From an uncultured Thermoanaerobacterales bacterium (GTDB lineage Bacteria > Bacillota > Clostridia > Christensenellales > UBA1242): DNA of 21,157 bases. Positions within the stretch are counted from its first letter, which is position 1; each line of letters starts with the position of its first letter. The translations under genes were made by a program, and so were the position numbers. The notes beneath the pieces were generated by a model, which saw nothing but the letters and a program-made list of their open reading frames with translations, was not told the origin of the DNA and searched no databases. Shown here piece after piece: positions 14,204-21,157 of the stretch. The stretch spans positions 1-21,157 of the forward strand of contig USTP01000008.1 of NCBI GenBank assembly GCA_900557695.1, given 5' to 3'.

Positions 14204-15057
14204 TAGGTTTTTATAATGTAATAAAGCCAACAGGTGTGTCATCTGGGTATGTGGTAAATAAAATAAAATATATAACTAAAAGTAAGGTGGGGCATTTAGG
14301 AACTTTAGACCCGCTTGCAACTGGGGTATTGCCTGTTGCCGTTGGAAAAGCAACAAAACTTTTTGATTACTTTTTGAAGAAAGACAAAAGGTATTTTGCT
14401 CTTGCAAAGTTTGGCGTACTAACAACAACTCTTGACAGCGAGGGGGAAGTTATAAAAAACATTGATAAAACGGTTTTGCTAAAAGATGTTCAAAATATAT
14501 GTAAAAGTTTTATTGGAGAAACGCTGCAATATCCACCTTTGTTTAGCGCCAGAAAGAAAGATGGTGTTCGTGGCTACGAGGCGGGGCTTAACGGGATAGA
14601 CTTGAAGCTTGAACCTAGAAAAGTGCAAATTTACTCATTATCGGCTAAAAAATGGCATCAAAACAATGTTTTTGCCATAAATATTCATTGTTCGGCTGGC
14701 ACTTATGTTCGCTCAATAATTCGTGATATTGCCGAAAAACTTGGAACTGTTGCAACAACGGTAGCGATTATTCGAACAAGTAGTGGAATGTTTAACCTAG
14801 ATAATGCAGTTACCATAGAAGAAATTGAACAAAACAAAGAAAAGTGTCTTTTGAAGATAAACGAGCTGTTAAATTTAAAGGAAATTGTGCTTAGTAAAAG
14901 TGAGGCTAAAAATTTGGTAAATGGTAAAAGCATAAAAACCAAGCTAAAAGACGGGGAGTATTTAACAACCTATTTAAACGAAGAGTTTTCTTTAGTAAAT
15001 GCTAAAAATGGTTCTATGACGAATAAAATTTATTTTTATGACAAGGAGATTATATGA
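14200..15057 (+). CDS. truB: tRNA pseudouridine(55) synthase
   Basis: TruB makes pseudouridine 55 in the T-arm of tRNAs. The catalytic Asp is D37 in GHLGTLDPLATGVLPV. The YFALAKFG..T.TLDSEGEV strand block and the FSARKKDGVRGYE and CSAGTYVRSIIRDI motifs are present. Length is 285. It starts at GTG 14200, which overlaps the nrnA stop as GTGA, with a GAGGAAGG site upstream. It ends in ATGA shared with the next gene, so nrnA, truB and the endonuclease are translationally coupled. ribF, the frequent next gene in Firmicutes, is missing. Confidence 0.96.
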   Translation: MIGFYNVIKPTGVSSGYVVNKIKYITKSKVGHLGTLDPLATGVLPVAVGKATKLFDYFLKKDKRYFALAKFGVLTTTLDSEGEVIKNIDKTVLLKDVQNICKSFIGETLQYPPLFSARKKDGVRGYEAGLNGIDLKLEPRKVQIYSLSAKKWHQNNVFAINIHCSAGTYVRSIIRDIAEKLGTVATTVAIIRTSSGMFNLDNAVTIEEIEQNKEKCLLKINELLNLKEIVLSKSEAKNLVNGKSIKTKLKDGEYLTTYLNEEFSLVNAKNGSMTNKIYFYDKEII

Positions 15058-15899
15058 TAAAATTTGGTCCATCGGGTTTTTGTGATGATTTCATGTTAGA
15101 GCATTCACATAGTGAAGAGATGCCTTCGTGGATTGTTGAGCATGGTCTTAATGCTTATGAGCTTTCGTTTAACAATGGTATTAGACTTAGTGATGAAAAA
15201 GCCGAGAAGCTAGGAAAGCTATTTAGTGAGCAAAATATAGAAGTTAGTGTGCATGGACCATACTACATAAACTTCGCAAATCCAGATGATATGATGGCAG
15301 ATAAGTCTAAGGGCTACATAATAGATAGCTTAAGAAAGATGAAAAAGCTTGGCGCAAAAAAGTTGGTGTTTCACCCAGGTAGTTTAACAAAAAACACTCG
15401 CGAAGTTGCTATGGAGCTGATTTTAAAAAGGCTAAAGGAATTGGTTGAAATTCTAGACGAGTATGGGTTTAATGATATTTACATCTGTCCTGAAACAATG
15501 GGAAAGCATGGTCAGATTGGAACAGTTGAAGAGGTGGCTAAAATGTGCGCGCTAGATAAGCGCATTATGCCCGCGCTAGATTTTGGGCATATAAATGCCT
15601 ACACTTTAGGTGGTCTAAAAACCGAGGAAGACTTTGAAAATGTTTTTAAAACCCTAGAAAAATATATTGGCGATAGATATAAGAATGTTCATATACATTT
15701 TTCAAAAATAATGTTTGGACCAAAGGGAGAATTAAAACATTTAACTTTTGACGATAATCAGGGTTTTGGCCCAGATTTTAAACTACTTGCAAAAGTTTTG
15801 AAGAAACTTAATATAAATTCAACAGTTATTTGCGAATCGCGAGGTAAGCAAACTTTAGATGCTGTTAAAATGAAGAATATTTTTGAAGAAATGAATTGA
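15054..15899 (+). CDS. Endonuclease IV-like (AP endonuclease family 2) TIM-barrel protein
   Basis: The protein is a xylose isomerase-like TIM barrel with the metal-ligand pattern of deoxyribonuclease IV: H67 (VHGPY), H107 (FHPGS), E147 (CPETMG), D176 and H179 (ALDFGHINAY), H213/H215 (VHIHFS), H229 and E261 (ICESRG). These would hold the zinc cluster that cleaves DNA 5' to abasic sites in base-excision repair. At 281 residues it is of normal length. It is one of the divergent clostridial forms rather than a close match to E. coli Nfo, so substrate assignment is moderate. It overlaps truB by four bases. An efp promoter -35 overlaps its stop codon. Confidence 0.85.
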   Translation: MIKFGPSGFCDDFMLEHSHSEEMPSWIVEHGLNAYELSFNNGIRLSDEKAEKLGKLFSEQNIEVSVHGPYYINFANPDDMMADKSKGYIIDSLRKMKKLGAKKLVFHPGSLTKNTREVAMELILKRLKELVEILDEYGFNDIYICPETMGKHGQIGTVEEVAKMCALDKRIMPALDFGHINAYTLGGLKTEEDFENVFKTLEKYIGDRYKNVHIHFSKIMFGPKGELKHLTFDDNQGFGPDFKLLAKVLKKLNINSTVICESRGKQTLDAVKMKNIFEEMN

Positions 15900-15924
15900 T
15901 TTGAAAAGCTTTGTGTGGTATACT
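15896..15924 (+). promoter_or_regulatory. Sigma-A promoter of efp
   Basis: TTGATT (15896-15901) and TATACT (15919-15924) are separated by 17 bases, and TGG before the -10 makes it an extended -10 promoter. The -35 lies over the stop codon of the endonuclease gene. This allows efp to be expressed apart from the upstream operon. Confidence 0.6.
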
Positions 15925-15953
15925 AAGCGTGAAACTAATTATTGGAGGATATT

Positions 15954-16511
15954 ATGATAACTGCTGGAGATTTAAGAAAGGGTGTAACTTTCGAGCTTGA
16001 TGGGAAAATATATGTGGTTGTTGACTTTTTGCATGTTAAACCTGGGAAAGGGGCCGCGTTTGTTAGAACTAAACTTAAAAATATTGTAACGGGGCAAGTT
16101 ATAGAAAAAACTTTCAACCCTGTTGAAAAATTTGAAAAGGCTCATATTGAAAGGAAAGAGATGATGTATCTTTATAATGATTCAGGCATCTATTATTTTA
16201 TGGATAATGAAACTTATGAGCAAGTGCCACTTAATAAAGACCAGGTGGAAGATGCTTTGAACTTTATAACAGAGAACATGAATTGTACAATTCAATTTTA
16301 CAAGGGGGTTGCTTTTAGTGTAGAGCCTCCTATGTTTGTAGAGTTAAATATTGTAGAGTGCGAGCCAGGAATTCAAGGTGATACTTCTAAAGCTAGCTAT
16401 AAACCAGCCACTCTTGAAACAGGATATGTTATTCAGGTTCCGCTATTTGTTAATAATGGCGATAGAATTAGAATAGACACAAGAACTGGAACCTATATGA
16501 CAAGGGTTTAG
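15954..16511 (+). CDS. efp: Elongation factor P
   Basis: EF-P relieves ribosome stalling at polyproline stretches. The three beta-barrel domains are complete in 185 residues. The domain I tip loop is HVKPGKGAA with K32, the residue that is modified in Bacillus EF-P. The C-terminus has GYVIQVPLFVNNGDRIRIDTRTG. The start is ATG 15954 with GGAGG five bases upstream; a TTG at 15942 lies inside the ribosome binding region and is rejected. efp next to spoIIIAA is a common clostridial and bacillar order. Confidence 0.97.
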   Translation: MITAGDLRKGVTFELDGKIYVVVDFLHVKPGKGAAFVRTKLKNIVTGQVIEKTFNPVEKFEKAHIERKEMMYLYNDSGIYYFMDNETYEQVPLNKDQVEDALNFITENMNCTIQFYKGVAFSVEPPMFVELNIVECEPGIQGDTSKASYKPATLETGYVIQVPLFVNNGDRIRIDTRTGTYMTRV

Positions 16512-16591
16512 TAAAACAAATTCAATTTAAAATACTAAATAAAGATATACTTAAAAGTTATACATATCAAAATTTTTATATTGTTCGTTTT

Positions 16592-16623
16592 AAAATATGT
16601 CAAAATATTGGCATATTTTTTTT
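16592..16623 (+). terminator. Terminator between efp and spoIIIAA
   Basis: AAAATATGTC (16592-16601) pairs with GGCATATTTT (16610-16619) over 10 bp with one G-U, around an AAAATATT loop. An eight-T run (16616-16623) overlaps and extends the right arm. The stem is AT-rich but the T-tract is good. It begins 80 bases after the efp stop codon. Confidence 0.6.
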
Positions 16624-16641
16624 GTGAAAAAAACATAAAAC
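16611..16641 (+). promoter_or_regulatory. Candidate sigma-E promoter of the spoIIIA operon
   Basis: GCATATT (16611-16617) fits the B. subtilis sigma-E -35 consensus KMATATT. After 16 bases comes CATAAAAC (16634-16641), which keeps CATA and six of the eight positions of CATACAHT. The usual spacing is 14-15, so it is one base long. spoIIIA is a known sigma-E operon, which supports the call. The -35 lies within the right arm of the efp terminator. Confidence 0.45.
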
Positions 16642-16693
16642 TCTCTAGTAAAATAGTAAAATTTATAAACAACATATAAAGGAGGCGAGCAGT

Positions 16694-17602
16694 ATGCTGG
16701 GTGCACTTTTGCCAGAGCTGTTATTAAAAGCACTTGAAAAGTTAGACAAAAATAAAGTGTATGAAATTCGCTTAAGGCGAAACTCTCCAATTGTTGTAAA
16801 CTATCAGGGAAGAAATATTTCTTTATTAACAGATGGGCTTGTTGGCGGAAAAATATTTGCTAGTAATCAAATGCTTCAGTTCGTTTTGGCTAGAGCAACA
16901 GAAAATTCTTTATATGCTTTCAATAACCAAATAAAACAAGGCTTCATAACTGCAAAAGGTGGTATTAGAATAGGGATTGCAGGAGAAAGCGTTAATAGTG
17001 ATAACTTTATGCCAACAACTATTAAAAATATTAACTCTATAAACATAAGGTTGCCGCACGAAGTAAAAAATTGCGCTTTAACTGGTTTTAAGTTTATGGT
17101 GGGGTCAAGCGGTATTAAAAACACACTTATAATTTCGCCTCCAGGTGCAGGGAAAACAACCTTTTTAAGGGATATTGCAAGGCTAATATCTAAGCAAGAA
17201 ATTATATATAACTGCTTGATAGTGGATGAGCGATTTGAAATTTGCTCGTGCTTAAATGGCGAACCAATGCTAGATGTTGGCGAATATTCAGATATTGTTT
17301 CGGGAGCGAGTAAGTTGTTTGCTTTTACTAGCGGTATTCGTGCTATGAAACCCGATGTTATATTAACCGATGAACTGATAGGCGAAGAAGATGCCGAGGC
17401 TTGCATTAGGGCAATGCGCTCAGGGGTTAAAGTTATTGCAACTATTCACGCAAACAATCAATTTGAAATATGCGATAAAAAAGAATTTAAAAATTTGTTT
17501 AGTGGTAAGTTTTTTGAACGAATAGTTGTGCTATCTTGTAGAAAAGGGCCAGGAACTTATGAAGGCATATATGATGAAAATATGAACTGTTTATATTTTT
17601 AG
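16694..17602 (+). CDS. spoIIIAA: Stage III sporulation protein AA (ATPase)
   Basis: SpoIIIAA is a cytosolic secretion-type ATPase, thought to power the SpoIIIA-SpoIIQ channel between mother cell and forespore. The Walker A motif is SPPGAGKTT (148-156) and the Walker B is DVILTDE (221-227), followed by a late Thr-Ile-His block (ATIHANN, 249-255). The N-terminal domain holds YEIRLRRNSPI and GGIRIGIAGE. Length 302 is typical. ATG 16694 has AAAGGAGG eight bases upstream. It is the first gene of a complete AA-AH set. Confidence 0.96.
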   Translation: MLGALLPELLLKALEKLDKNKVYEIRLRRNSPIVVNYQGRNISLLTDGLVGGKIFASNQMLQFVLARATENSLYAFNNQIKQGFITAKGGIRIGIAGESVNSDNFMPTTIKNINSINIRLPHEVKNCALTGFKFMVGSSGIKNTLIISPPGAGKTTFLRDIARLISKQEIIYNCLIVDERFEICSCLNGEPMLDVGEYSDIVSGASKLFAFTSGIRAMKPDVILTDELIGEEDAEACIRAMRSGVKVIATIHANNQFEICDKKEFKNLFSGKFFERIVVLSCRKGPGTYEGIYDENMNCLYF

Positions 17603-17609
17603 GTGAAAG

Positions 17610-18104
17610 ATGATTTATATTTTGTGTTGTGGAATTGTTTGTTTGTCTAGTTATATTGGTTTTTTAATAGCAAAAAGCTACGTTTTAAAAGACAAGTTCT
17701 ATAAATCAATGCTTGCAATGTGTGATGGTTTTATAAGTAACATAAATTTTAAACAAAACAAACTGGGCGAATTGCTCTTAAACTTGAGTGTAGGGCAAGA
17801 CAAATTACTAGAGAGGCCCATATCTCTTGTTAAAAAGGTTGTTATAAAGCAGGCAGGCGAAAGTGAGTTTGAGAATGCAGGATGCCTATATTTTTTAAAA
17901 AAAGAAGAGAAAAAAGAACTTTATACATTTATAAGTGATATTGGAGATGGGAATGTAGTTAACGAAAAACAGAAATATGAAACACTAAAATATTATCTAA
18001 CTCAAAAATCTAATGAAGCAGAAAACAATAGGAGGAAGAATGAAACACTGTGTTATAAGTTAAGTATAGCAATCGGTGTGGTAATATCAATTTTAATTAT
18101 ATAA
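17610..18104 (+). CDS. spoIIIAB: Stage III sporulation protein AB
   Basis: SpoIIIAB resembles GspF-type inner-membrane platform proteins of secretion systems. This 164-residue protein has a hydrophobic helix at residues 1-20, a charged helical middle containing QDKLLERPISLVKK, and a C-terminal helix at about 148-164. That layout and length match the family (about 170). It begins seven bases after spoIIIAA. Identification rests on position and layout as well as on modest sequence resemblance. Confidence 0.9.
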   Translation: MIYILCCGIVCLSSYIGFLIAKSYVLKDKFYKSMLAMCDGFISNINFKQNKLGELLLNLSVGQDKLLERPISLVKKVVIKQAGESEFENAGCLYFLKKEEKKELYTFISDIGDGNVVNEKQKYETLKYYLTQKSNEAENNRRKNETLCYKLSIAIGVVISILII

Positions 18105-18113
18105 GGAGATGGT

Positions 18114-18311
18114 ATGGGGGTTGATATTATTTTTAAAATAGCAGCAATTGGAATACTAACTGCTGTTATTAGTCAAATATTAGGGCACCAAGGCAAAAGT
18201 GAAATAGCAACCCTATCAACACTTGCGGGGCTTGTTATAGTTTTAATAATGGTTTTAAATATGGTAAGCGGGCTTTTTGACACACTAAAAGATTTATTTA
18301 ATCTTTACTAG
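18114..18311 (+). CDS. spoIIIAC: Stage III sporulation protein AC
   Basis: This 65-residue protein has two membrane segments (about residues 5-22 and 32-55) joined by a short loop containing GHQGKSEIATL. That is the standard form of SpoIIIAC, a small membrane component of the channel complex. AAGGAGA lies upstream of ATG 18114. The next gene begins 11 bases after the stop. Confidence 0.93.
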   Translation: MGVDIIFKIAAIGILTAVISQILGHQGKSEIATLSTLAGLVIVLIMVLNMVSGLFDTLKDLFNLY

Positions 18312-18322
18312 GGAGATAAGTT

Positions 18323-18703
18323 ATGCTATTAAAAATACTGGGAGTTGGGATATGCACAGTAATAATTAGTTTGGTTTTGAAACAATATAAGCCTGAGTTT
18401 GCGCTTCTTGCCAATGTGTGTGGGGGGCTTATAATATTTTTATTGGTAATAGATTCTTGCCAGCAAATTGTTGATAGTTTCATATATATACAAGATAGTG
18501 CTAACATGAAAGTTGAAATTGTTTCCCCAATTCTTAAAGTTATTGGCATTGGCTATATAACTGAATTCACGGCAGATTTGGCTGAAGATAGTGGCAATAA
18601 AACTATAGCTAGCAAAATTGTTATGGGGGGTAAGGTTGCAATATGTTTGTTGGCATTACCTATAATAAAAACATTGCTAAATTCAATAATATCGTTAATT
18701 TAA
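18323..18703 (+). CDS. spoIIIAD: Stage III sporulation protein AD
   Basis: This 126-residue membrane protein has hydrophobic segments at about residues 3-20, 26-46 and 104-124. The block ILKVIGIGYITEFTADLAED.G is a good family marker, followed by ASKIVMGGKVAICLLALPI. Length is close to the usual 130. Its last 61 bases overlap the start of spoIIIAE in another frame. Confidence 0.95.
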   Translation: MLLKILGVGICTVIISLVLKQYKPEFALLANVCGGLIIFLLVIDSCQQIVDSFIYIQDSANMKVEIVSPILKVIGIGYITEFTADLAEDSGNKTIASKIVMGGKVAICLLALPIIKTLLNSIISLI

Positions 18704-19908
18704 GAAAATATGGTATAAAATTTTACATTATAACCGCTATTTTTGCACTTTTATTTTTTGTGATTTTTTTTACAAATGTAAACGGTGTTGCTGTGGCCGA
18801 GCAGGATGATGTGGTTTCGGTAGAGGAAGAATTAGAAAATGCAACAGAAGATATTTTAAATGATATTGACTTTGGTGAACTTGAAGAAATGGTTGCCAGT
18901 TTTCAAGGCGACTTTGATTTATTTGGGGGAGATTCGCTTAAAGACTTTTTGCTAAAAGTGATAAGAGGCGAGGAAACCTTAGAACTTAGTGATATATTTA
19001 ATGTTCTTTTAAGTGGTATTAAAGAAAGCTTCAAGAGTATACTTGCACCGCTTCTTATTATCTTAACTATAGCACTGCTTTGCGTTATGTTTAATAATGT
19101 TCGGTCGGGTAAACTCTCGGGCGTTTCTGAAATTATATATTTAATTTGCTTTTCAGTTATTGTTATTATTGTATCTTCTCTTGCTGCCTCTTTAATTTCA
19201 AAATCTAAATCTGCAATTAGTAATATACAAAATCAAATGAATATTGTTTTTCCAATACTTTTAACACTTATGACCACTATGGGTGGAACGGTGTCGGTTA
19301 AGGCATACACGCCGATGCTTTCTGTTTTGTCGGGAACAATAACAAATCTTTTTGTTTATGTTCTTTTGCCATTGTTTTCTTTTAGTTTGATATTGGCTAT
19401 AATTGGGAATTTGTCTAACAACACAAAACTCTCTAAACTTAATGGGTTTGTTTCCTCAATTTTCAAATGGGTGATAGGCTGCGTTTTTGCTGTTTTTATG
19501 TGCTTTTTATCTTTAAAAGGAATAACTGCTGGTGCATCAGACGGTATAAGCATTAAAGCTACTAAGTATGCAATTAAAAACTATATTCCATTGCTTGGTG
19601 GTTATATCTCAGATGGCTTTGAGCTTATTAAGGCTGGTGGAATGCTGGTTAAAAATGCAACTGGTTTTGCAAGTCTTATAATTTTGCTTGCTACTATTAT
19701 TGTTCCAATAGTATCAATTGGTATTTTAGAGCTTGGGCTTAAATTGCTTGCGGGCGTGGTTGAGCCTATAGGCGACAACAGAGTTTCTGGACTATTATAT
19801 GACATTGCGAAAAGTCTTAAGCTTTTAATTGCTATAATTGTAGGTGTTTCACTAATGTACTTTTTAACAATATTTTTAATAACTTGCTCAGTTTCAAATT
19901 TTGTTTAA
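18643..19908 (+). CDS. spoIIIAE: Stage III sporulation protein AE
   Basis: This large polytopic component of the channel has 421 residues from ATG 18643. A TAAGG site lies eight bases before that ATG, inside spoIIIAD. The signal sequence has a long n-region (1-26), a hydrophobic core at about 27-44 and a likely cleavage after residue 52 (GVAVA). An acidic external part (about 53-130) follows, then seven or so membrane helices. Family blocks include QMNIVFPILLTLMTTMGG and YIPLLGGYISDGFELI. The 61-base overlap with spoIIIAD is unusual; no better in-frame ATG, GTG or TTG start exists before the signal core. Confidence 0.92.
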   Translation: MFVGITYNKNIAKFNNIVNLRKYGIKFYIITAIFALLFFVIFFTNVNGVAVAEQDDVVSVEEELENATEDILNDIDFGELEEMVASFQGDFDLFGGDSLKDFLLKVIRGEETLELSDIFNVLLSGIKESFKSILAPLLIILTIALLCVMFNNVRSGKLSGVSEIIYLICFSVIVIIVSSLAASLISKSKSAISNIQNQMNIVFPILLTLMTTMGGTVSVKAYTPMLSVLSGTITNLFVYVLLPLFSFSLILAIIGNLSNNTKLSKLNGFVSSIFKWVIGCVFAVFMCFLSLKGITAGASDGISIKATKYAIKNYIPLLGGYISDGFELIKAGGMLVKNATGFASLIILLATIIVPIVSIGILELGLKLLAGVVEPIGDNRVSGLLYDIAKSLKLLIAIIVGVSLMYFLTIFLITCSVSNFV

Positions 19909-19920
19909 AAGGGGTGTTGA

Positions 19921-20118
19921 ATGAATTTTGGTGGTTTTGTTTTAAATGTGGTTTGTTGCGCTATTATAGAAACTATTGCGGGAATTTTACTACCTGAAGG
20001 CAGAATGAAAAGCTTTACTATGTCTACTCTTGGTCTGTTTTTGTTTTTTAGCATTGTTTATCCTTTTATAAGCTATATTTTTGGAGGTGGGCTTGATGAT
20101 TTAATCGTGAACTTATAA
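19921..20118 (+). CDS. spoIIIAF: Stage III sporulation protein AF, reduced form
   Basis: Only 65 residues are encoded, against about 200 in Bacillus. The protein contains the two N-terminal membrane helices (about residues 4-24 and 33-54) with the connecting ILLPEGRMKSF loop typical of SpoIIIAF. It lacks the C-terminal soluble ring-building domain. The 137 bases that follow before spoIIIAG are too short to hold that domain in another frame, so this is reduction rather than a simple frameshift. The ribosome binding site AAAAGGGGTG precedes ATG 19921. Confidence 0.85.
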   Translation: MNFGGFVLNVVCCAIIETIAGILLPEGRMKSFTMSTLGLFLFFSIVYPFISYIFGGGLDDLIVNL

Positions 20119-20255
20119 AAACGCAAAAATTGTAAAATTTATGTAAAAAACGGCTGCAATTTGCTAATTTATAAGTTTTATAGTGATTTTTGTTTTGCGG
20201 TTCTAGTGGTTACAAATGCAACATAAATTTTAGTATACCGCTTTTGGAGAGTGAT

Positions 20256-20831
20256 ATGGAGGAAGAAAAAAAGGAAAAAAATGGCTTTATAAGCAAAATG
20301 TTTTCTAAGGTCACTGCTTGCGAATTTTTAAAAAATGGTAAGTTTAAGATTTTGATAGCGGTAATTTTGATGTTTGTGGTTTTGATTATATTTGCTAGTA
20401 GTTTTTTTGACAGTGGTAGTTCAAAAGTTAAGCAAACTTCAAATGAAACAAAATTCACTGCGATGGAATATTGTGAGGCGTTAGAGAATAGACTTGTTAA
20501 TGTATTAAGCTGCATAAAGGGTGTTGGCGATGTTGAAGTGTTTGTTATGGTGGATTCTAGCCCTGAAATAAAATTCCTTGAAGAACAAAATTCTAGCAGT
20601 ACTCAAAATGGCGAAAATTCTATAGAATCTATTCAAACAACAATTGTGATGGCGAAAGATGGAAGCGTAACTTCTCCTATAGTAACCATAGAGCTGCTAC
20701 CCAAGATTACGGGAGTGCTAATAGTTGCCTCGGGGGCGTCTGACATAAAGCTTAAAACAACGCTAATAAATGCAACTGCTAGTGTGCTTTCTGTAAACAT
20801 ATCAAATGTAGAGGTTTTGGAGGGAAAGTAA
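20256..20831 (+). CDS. spoIIIAG: Stage III sporulation protein AG
   Basis: SpoIIIAG forms a large ring in the space between mother cell and forespore membranes. From ATG 20256 (GGAGA five bases upstream) the protein has 191 residues: a charged cytosolic start, one membrane helix (about 31-51), then a ring-building domain with the AMEYCEALENRLVNVLSCIKG start and the KITGVLIVASGA late block. It is shorter than the Bacillus form (about 229). A longer open frame from TTG 20190 has no ribosome binding site. The 137-base gap before it is the largest in the operon, and I see no clear promoter there. Confidence 0.93.
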   Translation: MEEEKKEKNGFISKMFSKVTACEFLKNGKFKILIAVILMFVVLIIFASSFFDSGSSKVKQTSNETKFTAMEYCEALENRLVNVLSCIKGVGDVEVFVMVDSSPEIKFLEEQNSSSTQNGENSIESIQTTIVMAKDGSVTSPIVTIELLPKITGVLIVASGASDIKLKTTLINATASVLSVNISNVEVLEGK

Positions 20832-20864
20832 ATGAAAATTATATTTTTTAAGGAGGGAAAGAAA

Positions 20865-21109
20865 ATGAGTAAGAAGAAAAAAATATTTATTTTAGTGTCT
20901 ATGGTGCTTTTACTAGTTATAACTGGATACTTAAATGTTGCCCTTAATGGCAACGAAAGCGAACTAGAAACAACAACTACATCTGCAAACTTTTTCACAT
21001 CTTGTAGGGCAGATAAGCTTGCTTCTAGAAATTATCAAATAGAAATCTACGACTCAATTATTGCTTCTAGTACCGATGCTACTGAAATCGCAAACGCTAA
21101 AGCTATGAA
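20865..21109 (+). CDS. spoIIIAH: Stage III sporulation protein AH, C-terminus missing
   Basis: SpoIIIAH spans the mother-cell membrane and binds SpoIIQ from the forespore. Visible parts are a lysine-rich start, a membrane helix at about residues 6-22 (IFILVSMVLLLVITGYL), and the start of the YscJ-like domain with FFTSCRADKLASRNYQIE. True sequence ends at about 21109, after 81 codons; what follows is adapter. AAGGAGG (20850-20856) supports ATG 20865. An in-frame ATG at 20832, also preceded by GGAGGG, would add eleven residues, so the start is not fully settled. Confidence 0.9.
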
Positions 21110-21157
21110 CTGTCTCTTATACACATCTGACGCTGCCGACGATCTTACGCGTGTAGA
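21110..21157 (+). other. Illumina Nextera adapter read-through, not biological
   Basis: CTGTCTCTTATACACATCT (21110-21128) is the Tn5 mosaic end used in Nextera libraries. GACGCTGCCGACGA (21129-21142) is the i5-side adapter, TCTTACGC (21143-21150) fits an 8-base index (reverse complement GCGTAAGA), and GTGTAGA (21151-21157) is the start of the P5 sequence. All 48 bases should be removed. Any protein reading through here is false. Confidence 0.97.

Noticed and set aside
16876..17406. 176-residue minus-strand open frame opposite spoIIIAA
   Set aside because: It is long but exactly opposite the ATPase core with its Walker motifs. It has no start signals and is Ser/Ile/Pro-rich, as in reverse-frame shadows.

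Overview
The window is an AT-rich chromosomal segment from a spore-forming, low-GC Firmicute of the class Clostridia. The evidence is the frr-uppS-cdsA-rseP and rimP-nusA-ylxR-ylxQ-infB-rbfA-nrnA-truB gene orders, strong AGGAGG-type ribosome binding sites, and a spoIIIA sporulation operon. The gene losses and the sequencing adapter at the right end suggest an uncultured, metagenome-assembled gut-type clostridial lineage; that placement is inference. Neither end is a natural boundary: the left end lies inside an insertion sequence, and the last 48 bases are Illumina Nextera adapter.

Layout. 1-1148: an IS3-family insertion sequence cut off at its left end (orfA plus orfB joined by a -1 frame overlap). 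1182-2097: a small accessory island, with a SLOG-family protein on the minus strand and a short XRE-type regulator on the plus strand facing away from a shared promoter region, closed by a terminator. 2191-5967: the frr operon, with ribosome recycling factor, a small unrecognised protein, undecaprenyl diphosphate synthase, CDP-diglyceride synthase and the RseP/RasP site-2 protease. dxr and ispG, common in this cluster in relatives, are absent. 5966-6277: two copies of a palindromic repeat. 6326-7951: a PolC-derived protein keeping the N-terminal, OB and proofreading exonuclease parts but lacking PHP and polymerase domains.

7980-15899: a translation and RNA operon with its own sigma-A promoter and a hairpin leader: rimP, nusA, rnpM (ylxR), ylxQ, infB, rbfA, nrnA, truB, then an endonuclease IV-like gene in the place where ribF is often found. 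15896-16623: efp with its own promoter and terminator. 16611 to the end: spoIIIAA-AH, the mother-cell channel that bridges to the forespore during engulfment. It is preceded by a sigma-E-like promoter whose -35 overlaps the efp terminator stem. SpoIIIAF is reduced to its two membrane segments, and spoIIIAH is cut by the contig end.

Most of the window is ordinary housekeeping and sporulation DNA. The parts that stand out are the palindromic repeat pair, the polymerase-less PolC relative, the reduced SpoIIIAF, the small gene between frr and uppS, the SLOG/XRE pair next to the IS, and the adapter artefact. I see no convincing new multi-gene system.
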